From assembly GCA_018714545.1 (NCBI GenBank), contig DVNG01000110.1, positions 1-45,718 of the forward strand: a stretch of 45,718 nucleotides of DNA, given 5' to 3'. The stretch is from Limousia pullorum (GTDB taxonomy: Bacteria; Bacillota; Clostridia; Oscillospirales; Acutalibacteraceae). A program made the position numbers and the translations under genes. Shown piece after piece: positions 17,523 through 25,496 of the stretch. Every line of letters begins with the position of its first letter. Positions within the stretch are counted from its first letter, which is position 1. Below the pieces are notes generated by a model. The model worked only from the letters and a program-made list of their open reading frames with translations, was not told the DNA's origin and did not search any database.

Positions 17523-18611
17523 TCAGATTACAATCAAGTCCTTGGTAAAAGAAGCAAAATTTTTGTATCCTCCGTGTTCTACAAGAACCATATCTTCGAT
17601 TCTTACGCCGAATTCTCCCGGAATATAAATTCCCGGCTCATCGGTTATCACCATTCCCGGACTTAAAAGCTTTGTGCTTCTCGGAGAAACTGTGGGAGCT
17701 TCATGAATTTCAAGTCCCACTCCGTGGCCAACTGCATGTCCGAAATAATCTCCGTAACCGGCATCCTTTATTATATCTCTTGCAGCTGCGTCCACCTGAT
17801 TGGCAAAAACCGAATCCTTAATAGTGTCCAAAGCGGCTTTCTGAGCTTTCAATACGATATCGTAAACCTGCCTTTGCTTTTCATTTATGTGACCGATACC
17901 GAAAGTTCTCGTCATGTCACTGTGGTAACCCTCATAGACCGCACCGATATCAAAGGTAAAGAAGTCGCCGTCTTTTACAACTCTGTCTCCCGGTACGCCG
18001 TGAGGCAAAGATGTATTTTCACCGGTGATTGTAATAAGGTCAAAAGAAACGTCATCTGCTCCGTAAAGCTTCATAAGATACTCAAGCCTTACCGCTATAC
18101 TTCTTTCAGTAACTCCGGGCTTTAAATCGTTTAAAACCTCTGTAAGAGCTTTTTCCGTAATATTCTGAGCGGTCTGCATTTTTTCAATTTCATCGGGAGT
18201 TTTGATCATGCGGTTGTTGGCAATCGCCATATCAAAACCGCCGTCACATTCGAGCTTTATGGAATGACGTTTTGTGAAAAGCTCTGTAAATCTGTTGTAC
18301 TGAAGTATATTTGTTTCTTTAGCCTCAAGGCTTAATAAAGTTACTCCGTTTTCAACACAGGCCTTGCATATGTCCTTATCACGCTCGACAGAATTTATAA
18401 CCTGAGCGGAAGAAACTGTTTTTTCTGCGGCCTCAGCATATCTGAAATCCACAAAAAGATAGGCTTTTTTCTCAGTGATAAGCAAAGAGCCCTCGCTGTG
18501 GCGCATTCCGGTAAAGTAGTAGATATTTTCATCCTTGGTAAAAAGCATAGCTTCATTTGGAGCAAAGATGTAATATCTCATTTTCCTTATTCTTTCGCTG
18601 TAAATACTCAT
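17523..18611 (-). CDS. M24-family Xaa-Pro aminopeptidase
   Basis: M24 aminopeptidases remove N-terminal residues before proline with a two-metal centre. The N-terminal 130 residues are a creatinase-like domain. The catalytic pita-bread domain shows the metal ligands in order: FDIGAVYEGYHSDMTRTF (two Asp), GHAVGHGVGLEIHE (His), DEPGIYIPG (Glu) and VRIEDMVLV (Glu). The 362 residues match PepP/PepQ-like enzymes of Clostridia. The ATG overlaps the aroQ stop by 4 bases, supporting this start although a second Met lies ten codons on. The pairing with aroQ and efp is common in Clostridia. Confidence 0.93.
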   Translation of the reverse strand: MSIYSERIRKMRYYIFAPNEAMLFTKDENIYYFTGMRHSEGSLLITEKKAYLFVDFRYAEAAEKTVSSAQVINSVERDKDICKACVENGVTLLSLEAKETNILQYNRFTELFTKRHSIKLECDGGFDMAIANNRMIKTPDEIEKMQTAQNITEKALTEVLNDLKPGVTERSIAVRLEYLMKLYGADDVSFDLITITGENTSLPHGVPGDRVVKDGDFFTFDIGAVYEGYHSDMTRTFGIGHINEKQRQVYDIVLKAQKAALDTIKDSVFANQVDAAARDIIKDAGYGDYFGHAVGHGVGLEIHEAPTVSPRSTKLLSPGMVITDEPGIYIPGEFGVRIEDMVLVEHGGYKNFASFTKDLIVI

Positions 18612-19042
18612 ACCATCAATTCCTTTAATGCCTCAAGTCCCAGAAAATATACAAGCTTTCCGAATCCTGCAATCTGTCCCACACAAACAGGAGCTATTAC
18701 AGAGTGATGACGAAACTCTTCCCTTTTGTGGATATTTGACATATGAACCTCTACAAAAGGAATATTAACAGAAGCTATGGCGTCCCTCAAAGCATAACTG
18801 TAATGGGTCAAAGCGCCTGCATTTATAACAACGCCTTCGTAAACTCCCAAAGCAGAATGTATTTTGTCAATTAAATCTCCTTCGTGATTAGACTGGAAAA
18901 TATCACATTCAAAGTCTAAAGACTTTGCTTTTTCCAAAATCTGCTGATTTATGCTTTCGGCGGTTTCTGTTCCGTAAACGCCTTTTTCTCTCACTCCAAC
19001 CATATTCAGGTTCGGACCTAAAATTACAAGTACTTTTTTCAT
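18608..19042 (-). CDS. aroQ: type II 3-dehydroquinate dehydratase
   Basis: This enzyme dehydrates 3-dehydroquinate in the shikimate pathway to aromatic amino acids. All family blocks are present: LGPNLNMVGVREKGVYG with the catalytic Tyr, FQSNHEGDLIDKIH, INAGALTHYSYALRDAI, EVHMSNIHKREEFRHHS with the catalytic His region, and GQIAGFG. The 144 residues are standard. I start at the ATG giving MKKVLVILG because AAGGA lies 9 bases upstream; another ATG three codons earlier is too close to that site. It lies 45 bases after the rpsU terminator, and no separate promoter is obvious. Confidence 0.97.
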   Translation of the reverse strand: MKKVLVILGPNLNMVGVREKGVYGTETAESINQQILEKAKSLDFECDIFQSNHEGDLIDKIHSALGVYEGVVINAGALTHYSYALRDAIASVNIPFVEVHMSNIHKREEFRHHSVIAPVCVGQIAGFGKLVYFLGLEALKELMV

Positions 19043-19086
19043 TATTATCATTCCTTAGAACTCACATTTAATTCTTCCGAAACAGT

Positions 19087-19120
19087 AAAAAAGCGGACAA
19101 GAAGCCCCTGTCCGCTTTTT
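19087..19120 (-). terminator. terminator of rpsU
   Basis: A near-perfect stem, AAAAAGCGGACA against TGTCCGCTTTTT, flanks a 10-base loop. The A and T runs on both sides mean it could work in either direction. It sits 9 bases after the rpsU stop. Confidence 0.9.
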
Positions 19121-19128
19121 GCTTTTAA

Positions 19129-19305
19129 TTATTTATATTTGCGTTTGCGAGCTGCTTCGGATTTCTTCTTACGCTTTACGGAAGGCTTTTCATAAGCTTC
19201 TCTTTTGCGTACCTCAGCAATAACGCCGGCTCTTGCACACTGCTTCTTAAATCTTCTGAGTGCGCTCTCAAGAGATTCGTTATCCTTAAGTCTAACTTCT
19301 GCCAT
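19129..19305 (-). CDS. rpsU: 30S ribosomal protein S21
   Basis: This small gene encodes 58 residues beginning MAEVRLKDNESLESALRRF, continuing KKQCARAGVIAEVRKRE and ending in a very basic KKKSEAARKRKYK tail. That is a full-length S21, a small-subunit protein that helps in mRNA binding. GGGAGG stands 8 bases before the ATG. It is monocistronic, with a strong promoter at 19364-19393 and a terminator at 19087-19120. A longer open frame on the same strand (19176-19358) is a shadow. Confidence 0.97.
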   Translation of the reverse strand: MAEVRLKDNESLESALRRFKKQCARAGVIAEVRKREAYEKPSVKRKKKSEAARKRKYK

Positions 19306-19363
19306 CTATCTTCCCTCCCATCCGCCATAAGGCAGGGGTTATATGCACATAATTGCAAGGAGT

Positions 19364-19393
19364 ATTATATAACATAACTGACATACTTGTCAA
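19364..19393 (-). promoter_or_regulatory. promoter of rpsU
   Basis: On the minus strand a perfect TTGACA (19393-19388) and a perfect TATAAT (19369-19364) are 18 bases apart. The leader to rpsU is about 55 bases. Confidence 0.85.
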
Positions 19394-19430
19394 TAGGATA
19401 ATGAAAATTTAGTTGAATTTTATCAAAAAA

Positions 19431-21848
19431 TCATTTCATCGGCTTAACAACTATGTTGACAAGCTTTCCTTTTACATAAATTTCCTTAACTATGTTCATA
19501 CCGTCAATAAGTTTTGCAACATTGGCGTCAGCCTTTGCCGCATTAAGTGCAGTTTCACTGTCACAGTCGGCAGGAATATTGATTTTTGCCTTAATCTTGC
19601 CGTTAACCTGAACTGCAATTTCAACTGTGGCCTCAACACATTTGCTTTCGTCATACTCAGGCCACTTCTGAGCGGCAATTATATCGTCGCCCAAAGCACA
19701 CTGCTGGTTCATTTCCTCTGTAACATGAGGAGCAAAAGGATTGAGCAGAATGCTGAATATGGAAAGTTCCTTTTTATTTATAGAACCCACTGCGGTGATG
19801 TCGTTAATAAGTGCCATCAAAGCCGCAATAGCTGTATTAAACTTGAGATTTTCAATGTCGTCTCCGACTTTTTTAATTGTTCTGTTGAACGGACCCTCAA
19901 GCTCAGGTCTTATTTCATCGCCGTCTACGAGTATGTTCTGGAGATTCCAGTAACGCTCGATAAATCTGCGGCAGCCTCTGATACTTGATGTTTTCCAAGG
20001 AGCAGCCTTTTCAAAGTCGCCTATGAACATTTCATAAAGACGCATTGTATCTGCACCGTACTCGTCAACAACCTCATCCGGGTTTACAACGTTGCCTCTG
20101 GATTTACTCATCTTTCCGCCGTCTTCACCCAAAATCATTCCGTGGCTTGTTCTCTTAGCGTATGGCTCTTTTGTTGTAACCACGCCGATATCGTAAAGGA
20201 ACTTGTGCCAGAAACGGCTGTAAAGCAAGTGCAGTGTTGTATGCTCCATACCGCCGTTGTACCAGTCAACAGGTGACCAGTATTCAATAGCTTCCTTGCT
20301 TGCCAAAGCCTTATCGTTGTGAGGATCCATATATCTGAGGAAGTACCATGAAGAACCAGCCCACTGAGGCATTGTATCTGTTTCTCTGTGTGCCTTTCCT
20401 CCGCAGTGAGGACATGTGGTTTCTACCCAGTCTGTGATATTTGCAAGAGGTGATTCTCCGTTATCTGTAGGCTCATAGGATTCAACCTCAGGAAGCTTAA
20501 GTGGAAGCTCACTCTCATCAAGAGGAACATATCCGCACTTCTCACAGTAAACAATCGGAATAGGCTCGCCCCAGTATCTCTGACGTGAGAATACCCAGTC
20601 ACGAAGCTTGAAGTTTACCTTCTCGTGTCCGATACCCTTTTCAGTAAGGAATTCAACGATTTTCTTCTTTGCATCCTCAACTGAAAGTCCGTCCAAAATA
20701 CCGGAATTAACCATAATGCCTGTTGCGCAGTCGGTAAATGCTTCTTTCTCAACATCTCCGCCCTTAACAACCTCGATTATCGGCAAATCAAATTTCTTAG
20801 CAAATTCCCAGTCACGTGTATCGTGTGCAGGAACAGCCATAATTGCGCCTGTACCGTAGGAAACAAGAACATAGTCGGAAATAAAGATAGGTATCTTTTT
20901 ATCATTTACAGGGTTAATTGCCTCAACGCCCATAAGACGAACGCCTGTCTTGTCCTTGGCAACCTCTGTACGTTCAAAGTCAGACTTTCTTGCAGCCTGA
21001 GCCTGATATTCCCTTACCTCGTCCATGTTTTCCAAAATTCCTGCCCACTTTTCAATCATCGGGTGTTCAGGAGAAATAACCATATATGTAGCACCGTAAA
21101 GGGTGTCAGGTCTTGTTGTGTATATTGTGAGCTTATCGCCGGTTGTTGTAGTAAAGTCAACCTCTGCACCTGTGCTCTTGCCAATCCAGTTTTTCTGCTG
21201 AGCCTTAACTCTCTCAGGATAGTCAACCAAATCCAAATCCTCTATGAGTCTGTCTGCATATTCTGTGATTTTCAGCATCCACTGAGATTTAACTTTTCTT
21301 ACAACCTCACTGCCGCAGCGCTCGCATGTGCCGTTGACAACCTCTTCATTTGCGAGAACGCACTTACAGGATGTACACCAGTTAACAGCCATTTCTTTTT
21401 TATAGGCAAGTCCGTGCTTGAAAAGCTGGAGGAAAATCCACTGAGTCCACTTGTAATATTCAGGATCAGTTGTGTTAATCTCTCTGCTCCAGTCAAAGGA
21501 AATACCCAAAGACTGAATCTGGCTTTTAAATCTTGCCACATTCTGCTTTGTAACAATTTCAGGATGAATGTGGTTTTTAATTGCATAGTTCTCTGTAGGA
21601 AGTCCGAAAGCGTCCCAGCCTATCGGATACAGTACGTTGTATCCCTGGAGTCTTCTTTTTCTCGCAACAGTATCAAGAGCTGTATAAGGACGTGGATGTC
21701 CAACATGCAGACCCTGACCTGAAGGATAAGGGAACTCTATCAATGCATAAAATTTTTCTTTCTCTGAATTTTCCTCAGCGTGGAAAACCCCTCTGTCCTC
21801 CCAAACCTTTTGCCATTTGGGTTCAATCTGTTTATGGTCGTACTTCAA
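19431..21848 (-). CDS. leuS: leucyl-tRNA synthetase
   Basis: This class I synthetase charges tRNA-Leu. The HIGH motif is YPSGQGLHVGHPRPYTALD near residue 45. A zinc-binding region follows (CTSCKCVLANEEV ... CERCGSEV). The CP1 editing domain spans about residues 225-415, with TTRPDTLYGATYMVISPEH and YGTGAIMAVPAHDTRDW. SRQRYWGEPIPI and the KMSKSRGNVVNPDEV loop follow. The 805 residues match bacterial LeuRS. The start is TTG with AAGGAGG 8 bases upstream. It is the last gene of the long rlmB-leuS run. I see no T-box and no strong terminator after it. Confidence 0.98.
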   Translation of the reverse strand: MKYDHKQIEPKWQKVWEDRGVFHAEENSEKEKFYALIEFPYPSGQGLHVGHPRPYTALDTVARKRRLQGYNVLYPIGWDAFGLPTENYAIKNHIHPEIVTKQNVARFKSQIQSLGISFDWSREINTTDPEYYKWTQWIFLQLFKHGLAYKKEMAVNWCTSCKCVLANEEVVNGTCERCGSEVVRKVKSQWMLKITEYADRLIEDLDLVDYPERVKAQQKNWIGKSTGAEVDFTTTTGDKLTIYTTRPDTLYGATYMVISPEHPMIEKWAGILENMDEVREYQAQAARKSDFERTEVAKDKTGVRLMGVEAINPVNDKKIPIFISDYVLVSYGTGAIMAVPAHDTRDWEFAKKFDLPIIEVVKGGDVEKEAFTDCATGIMVNSGILDGLSVEDAKKKIVEFLTEKGIGHEKVNFKLRDWVFSRQRYWGEPIPIVYCEKCGYVPLDESELPLKLPEVESYEPTDNGESPLANITDWVETTCPHCGGKAHRETDTMPQWAGSSWYFLRYMDPHNDKALASKEAIEYWSPVDWYNGGMEHTTLHLLYSRFWHKFLYDIGVVTTKEPYAKRTSHGMILGEDGGKMSKSRGNVVNPDEVVDEYGADTMRLYEMFIGDFEKAAPWKTSSIRGCRRFIERYWNLQNILVDGDEIRPELEGPFNRTIKKVGDDIENLKFNTAIAALMALINDITAVGSINKKELSIFSILLNPFAPHVTEEMNQQCALGDDIIAAQKWPEYDESKCVEATVEIAVQVNGKIKAKINIPADCDSETALNAAKADANVAKLIDGMNIVKEIYVKGKLVNIVVKPMK

Positions 21849-21871
21849 AACAGAAACCTCCTTGTTTATTT

Positions 21872-21888
21872 AGCCGCAAGAAGCGGCT
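21872..21888 (-). other. stem-loop upstream of the leuS RBS
   Basis: AGCCGC and GCGGCT pair across a five-base loop about 15 bases before the leuS Shine-Dalgarno. No T run follows, so it is not a standard terminator. It could affect mRNA processing or stability. Confidence 0.4.
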
Positions 21889-21897
21889 TGCTATTCA

Positions 21898-21922
21898 ATA
21901 AAACAGTGAAAATATTCACCTG
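21898..21922 (-). terminator. weak terminator-like hairpin after rsfS
   Basis: On the minus strand GTGAA/TTCAC, extended by CA/TG around a bulge, forms a short stem followed by TTTTATT. It lies just after the rsfS stop. Partial termination before leuS is possible. Confidence 0.35.
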
Positions 21923-21927
21923 CAAAA

Positions 21928-22284
21928 TCAGTCGATAAGATAATCGGAAATGTCCTCCATTTTACCGTCCTGCCACAGTCTTTCAAGGCTGTAATACTCT
22001 CTGGCTTCGTCGGAAAAAACATGAACGATAATATCAACATAGTCAAGTAAAATCCATGTATTTGAACGGTGTCCCTCAATGTGACTTACGGAAATTCCCA
22101 TTTCGTCCATTTTATACTCTACCTCTTCGGCAAGAGCTTTAACGTGGGTACTGCTTGTACCTGTGGCAATTACCATATAGTCGGCAAGACTGGACACGTC
22201 TGAAATATTTATAAGCTTTATATCAAGTCCTTTTTTTGAATCAAGGGTCTTTACGATTTCCAGAGCCTGTTCACGTGTATTCAC
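21928..22284 (-). CDS. rsfS: ribosomal silencing factor RsfS
   Basis: RsfS binds L14 on the 50S subunit and blocks subunit joining when nutrients are short. The 118 residues show the family blocks: DIKLINISDVSSLADYMVIATG, SSTHVKALAEEV, IEGHRSNTWILLDYVDIIVH and EAREYYSLERLW. The start is GTG behind CAGGAG. The order nadD-yqeK-rsfS is conserved in Firmicutes, and this copy follows yqeK by 28 bases. It precedes leuS, with hairpins in the 79-base gap. Confidence 0.96.
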   Translation of the reverse strand: MNTREQALEIVKTLDSKKGLDIKLINISDVSSLADYMVIATGTSSTHVKALAEEVEYKMDEMGISVSHIEGHRSNTWILLDYVDIIVHVFSDEAREYYSLERLWQDGKMEDISDYLID

Positions 22285-22312
22285 TTAATCACTCCTGTCA
22301 GTTTTCTTCTGA

Positions 22313-22906
22313 TTATTTGTTTGATTTGATTTCCTTTTTGTATTTTGAATATACAATTTCGTTGTACAGCTTCAAAGCGTCCGGATGAAGGGGCTGACAT
22401 TTCTTGGAAATATCGCTTATTGTAAAGGAAACCCCGTACAAAACCGCATCGTCAAGGTTTTTGTATGATTTTTCCCTCATAACCTCTACACCGTTATATG
22501 AACGCTCGGCGCTTGTAAAGTCGGCGGTAAAGATAATTTTTTCCAGCAAAGACATTCCTGCTCTGCCTGTTGTATGATATCTTATTGCATTGTAAATATC
22601 TTCGTCGTCAATAAGAAGAATATCTCTGACATAAATTGCGCCGGACATTGCATGCCACAATTTTGTTGAGATAAGTTCGTCCTCTGTAAGAGCAAGTCCG
22701 CCGTTATGCATAATAACAAGCTGTTTCTCAAAAGGCATTTCCTTTGTAACATCGTGCAAAAGTCCCGCAATTTTCGCTTTGTCCTTGTCTGCTCCGTAAA
22801 TCTTTGCAAGCTTTACAGCTTCCTTTGAAACATTTACGCAATGGGTAAATCTTCTTGTGGACAAAGACTTTTTTAACATAGCTTTATACTCATCAGCCGT
22901 CAACAC
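22313..22906 (-). CDS. yqeK: YqeK-family HD-domain Ap4A hydrolase
   Basis: YqeK enzymes split diadenosine tetraphosphate symmetrically to two ADP, an alarmone-clearing reaction. The HD-type metal ligands are visible: RFTHCVNVSKEAV, AGLLHDVTKEM (HD), KLWHAMSGA, IRYHTTGRAGMS and ADFTSAERSYNGV. The 197-residue length fits. I chose the GTG at 22906 because GGGGG lies 8 bases upstream; an in-frame GTG eleven codons earlier adds a hydrophobic stretch without family support. It sits between nadD and rsfS as expected. Confidence 0.93.
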   Translation of the reverse strand: MLTADEYKAMLKKSLSTRRFTHCVNVSKEAVKLAKIYGADKDKAKIAGLLHDVTKEMPFEKQLVIMHNGGLALTEDELISTKLWHAMSGAIYVRDILLIDDEDIYNAIRYHTTGRAGMSLLEKIIFTADFTSAERSYNGVEVMREKSYKNLDDAVLYGVSFTISDISKKCQPLHPDALKLYNEIVYSKYKKEIKSNK

Positions 22907-22962
22907 AATACATACCCCCGAAATCAAAAATAAAATCACCTATTATTTTATCATTTATTTAT

Positions 22963-23565
22963 TCAAAGGTAAAGACCTTTTTCCTTTATATATGAATAAA
23001 TTTTTTCAGGAATAAGGCTTGAAACATCTTCTCCGCCTTTAATTTTTTCCCTTATTTCCGTTGAGGACACAGTGAAAATCGATTTTTCAAGGACAAAAGT
23101 GTCAGCGCCCAGCTCTTTAAGCACCTTTTGATGCTCTTTCATAGGCTCATAATCGCTGTCCTCTCTGGGTGCGGAAAGTATCTTTGCCATTTTAAATATT
23201 TCCTGAGGATTTCTCCACGTTTCCAATGACAAAAACATATCGGCGCCCACAATCAGGTAAAGCTCTGCGTCGGGATACAATTCCTTTATGCTTTTCAATG
23301 TATCAACTGTATAGCTTTTTCCTTTTCTCTCCAGCTCAAGGCCGCAGGGTTCAAGCTTATCGTACATATCGCACACAAGCTTTGTCATATAAAATCTTTC
23401 CTCTGCCGGCACAAAGTCCTTTATTTCCTTGTGGGGAGGAATTGCTGTAGGAACCATAAGCACTTTGTCAAGTTTCATTCTGTCTATAAACTCAAGGGCA
23501 AGTTTTACGTGGGCGTTATGAATTGGATTAAAGGTACCGCCCAGCATTGCAATTTTTTCACTCAT
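22963..23565 (-). CDS. nadD: nicotinate-nucleotide adenylyltransferase
   Basis: NadD joins nicotinate mononucleotide and ATP to give deamido-NAD. The N-terminal nucleotide-binding motif is GGTFNPIHNAHVKLA near residue 10, with MVPTAIPPHKE next. LIVGADMFLSLETW and the ISSTxxR-type motif VSSTEIREKI follow. The 200 residues are normal. The stop precedes yqeK by about 56 bases and the ATG follows yhbY by 9, with AAGG upstream. It belongs to the conserved yhbY-nadD-yqeK-rsfS block. Confidence 0.97.
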   Translation of the reverse strand: MSEKIAMLGGTFNPIHNAHVKLALEFIDRMKLDKVLMVPTAIPPHKEIKDFVPAEERFYMTKLVCDMYDKLEPCGLELERKGKSYTVDTLKSIKELYPDAELYLIVGADMFLSLETWRNPQEIFKMAKILSAPREDSDYEPMKEHQKVLKELGADTFVLEKSIFTVSSTEIREKIKGGEDVSSLIPEKIYSYIKEKGLYL

Positions 23566-23574
23566 TTTAAAACC

Positions 23575-23877
23575 TTATTTCTTAGCCTTAGGAAGCTCAA
23601 TTTTCGGCTCGTCATTGTTTCTTCTAAAAAGCACAAATTTTGTTCCGATAACCTGAACTACATCGGCAGAAATTTTCTCCGCAATTTCTTCAGCTGCTTC
23701 TCTTGGTGTAAGCTCGCAGGTTTCCAAAACCTTACCCTTAATAAGCTCTCTGGCTTTTATTGCATCATCAGCCTGCTTTATAATCTGGTCGCTCATTCCT
23801 CCCTTACCCAGCATCAAAATTGTATCTTCCTTGCTTGCAAGACCTCTGAGATATGCTCTCTGTTTGCTTGTCAACAC
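23575..23877 (-). CDS. yhbY: YhbY/CRM-domain RNA-binding protein
   Basis: YhbY is a single CRM domain that binds pre-50S particles. The GxxG-type loop is in MLGKGGMSDQII, and the fold continues with ADDAIKARELIKGKVLETC, AEEIAEKISADVVQVIG and KFVLFRR. At about 100 residues it is full length. I place the start at GTG 23877 (MLTSKQRAYLRGLA), preceded by AAGGAG. The in-frame codons further up overlap that site. It lies between rdgB and nadD. Confidence 0.93.
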   Translation of the reverse strand: MLTSKQRAYLRGLASKEDTILMLGKGGMSDQIIKQADDAIKARELIKGKVLETCELTPREAAEEIAEKISADVVQVIGTKFVLFRRNNDEPKIELPKAKK

Positions 23878-23919
23878 TATATATAACACTCCTTGTTTTA
23901 TTTATAAAATTCAAACGGT

Positions 23920-24519
23920 TTAACCGTCTATGTTCTTTTTCAAAAGCTCTTCCCTTAAAAGTCTCAGAGCTTTTCCTCTGTGGCTTATGCTGTCCTTTTC
24001 CTCAGGTGTGAGAAGAGCAAAGGATTTGCCTTCATAGAGGAAAATCGGGTCATATCCGAAACCGCCTTCCCCTGACGGTTCAAAAGCGATTTTTCCCACA
24101 CATTCACCACGTACTGTGATAACCTCATCCTTTGAAAGCACACAGCAAATTGCGCTTACAAATCTGGCGGTTCTCTCATCCTTTGGAATATCTTTCATTT
24201 CATCCAAAAGATGCATATATCTCTCTTTGTCGGAAAGTCCCTCTCCGCCGTAACGAGCGGTATAAACTCCCGGACGTCCATCGAGGGCGTCAACCATAAG
24301 TCCACTGTCGTCGGCAATAGCCGGAAGTCCGCTTTTTTCAAAGGCTGACATAGCCTTGATAAGGGCGTTTTCTTCAAAGGTTGTTCCTGTTTCCTCAACA
24401 TCGCCCAAATCAACACCTGCGTCCCTTGCGGTTACGGCATTTATTCCCAATGGGTTTAATATTCTGTCAAGCTCAACAAGCTTTTTGGCATTGTTGGTGG
24501 CAATAATAAATTTTTTCAT
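23920..24519 (-). CDS. rdgB: XTP/dITP diphosphatase
   Basis: RdgB-type enzymes hydrolyse non-canonical purine triphosphates (dITP, XTP) and keep them out of DNA. Signatures are IATNNAKKLVELDRIL, TFEENALIKAMSAF, GLPAIADDSGLMVDALDG, GVYTARYGGEG, GEGGFGYDPIFL and SHRGKALRLL. I start at the Met giving MKKFIIATNN, with GAGAGGAG about 11 bases upstream. An in-frame ATG ten codons earlier overlaps the ftsY stop as ATGA and could also be used, so translation is probably coupled to ftsY. Confidence 0.95.
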   Translation of the reverse strand: MKKFIIATNNAKKLVELDRILNPLGINAVTARDAGVDLGDVEETGTTFEENALIKAMSAFEKSGLPAIADDSGLMVDALDGRPGVYTARYGGEGLSDKERYMHLLDEMKDIPKDERTARFVSAICCVLSKDEVITVRGECVGKIAFEPSGEGGFGYDPIFLYEGKSFALLTPEEKDSISHRGKALRLLREELLKKNIDG

Positions 24520-24545
24520 ATTTTCTCTTTCTCCTCTCGGAAAAA

Positions 24546-25463
24546 TCATTTCTTATCCTGTGCAAACAATGCTTCTGCAAAGCCCTGTGGGTCAAATGGC
24601 TGCAAGTCGTCTATCTGCTCGCCTACGCCCACATATTTGACAGGTATACCAAGACCGTCCTTGATAGCAAGCACAACGCCGCCCTTTGCGGTTCCATCAA
24701 GCTTTGTCAAAACTATACCGGTGATACCTGTGGCATTTCTGAATTCGTTTGCCTGTACTACAGCGTTTTGGCCTGTAGTTGCGTCCAAAACCAGCAAAAA
24801 TTCCTTGTCTGCTCCCGGAAGCTCTCTATCTATAACACGGCTTATCTTTGCAAGCTCATCCATAAGGTGTTTTTTATTGTGAAGTCTGCCGGCTGTGTCA
24901 CAGATAATAATATCCGCATCTCTCGCCTTTGCCGCAGCTATAGCGTCAAATACAACAGCTGCCGGGTCGCTTCCCTCTTTCTGCTTTACAATGCTTGCGC
25001 CGCTTCTGTCAGCCCAGATTTCAAGCTGTTCTATAGCCGCAGCTCTGAACGTATCAGCCGCTGCAAGGATAACCTTTTTTCCGTCCTTGACAAAGTTGTT
25101 TGCAAGCTTGCCTATTGTTGTGGTTTTTCCAACTCCGTTTACGCCTATCACAAGAATAATTGACGGCTTTGTATTGAGAACAAGCTCCTCGCCTCCTGCA
25201 AGCATTTCGGCTGTTATATCCTCAAGCATCCAGCGAATAACCTTAGGGTCGGTGATACCGTCTTTTTTAACCTTTTCTTTAAGCTGGTCGCAGATTTTGG
25301 AAGCTGTTGACATTCCTACATCTCCCATAACCAAAAGCTCCTCAAGCTCTTCAAAAAGCTCGTCGTCTATTTTTGTAAAGGATTTAAGCATTGAATCAAT
25401 CTGACCTACAACATTATCCCTTGTTTTTTTCAAACCTTCTTTAATTTTACTGAAAAATCCCAT
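24546..25463 (-). CDS. ftsY: signal recognition particle receptor FtsY
   Basis: FtsY is the membrane-associated SRP GTPase that docks ribosome-nascent chains at SecYEG. A short N domain (residues 1-85) carries an amphipathic N-terminus (MGFFSKIKEGLKKTRDNVVG) and lacks the long acidic A domain of E. coli. The G domain has GVNGVGKTTTIGKLA, DTFRAAAIEQLEIW, CDTAGRLHNKKHLMDEL, TKLDGTAKGG and VGVGEQIDDLQPFDP. The 305 residues are typical of Clostridia. It follows smc by 33 bases; smc-ftsY is a classic Firmicute pair. ffh and ylxM are not found next to it. Confidence 0.98.
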   Translation of the reverse strand: MGFFSKIKEGLKKTRDNVVGQIDSMLKSFTKIDDELFEELEELLVMGDVGMSTASKICDQLKEKVKKDGITDPKVIRWMLEDITAEMLAGGEELVLNTKPSIILVIGVNGVGKTTTIGKLANNFVKDGKKVILAAADTFRAAAIEQLEIWADRSGASIVKQKEGSDPAAVVFDAIAAAKARDADIIICDTAGRLHNKKHLMDELAKISRVIDRELPGADKEFLLVLDATTGQNAVVQANEFRNATGITGIVLTKLDGTAKGGVVLAIKDGLGIPVKYVGVGEQIDDLQPFDPQGFAEALFAQDKK

Positions 25464-25496
25464 GTAATCATCCCCTGTAGATTTTATTTAATATAC

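Noticed and set aside
20823..21722. Long plus-strand open frame antisense to leuS
   Set aside because: Same reasoning: composition reflects the reverse complement of LeuRS codons and no protein features are seen.
21849..21927. T-box before leuS
   Set aside because: Gap is 79 bases with two small hairpins but no T-box core.
24520..24549. ATG overlapping the ftsY stop as the rdgB start
   Set aside because: Plausible by coupling, but the added ten residues contain the Shine-Dalgarno region and the family begins at MKKFII; kept as an alternative.
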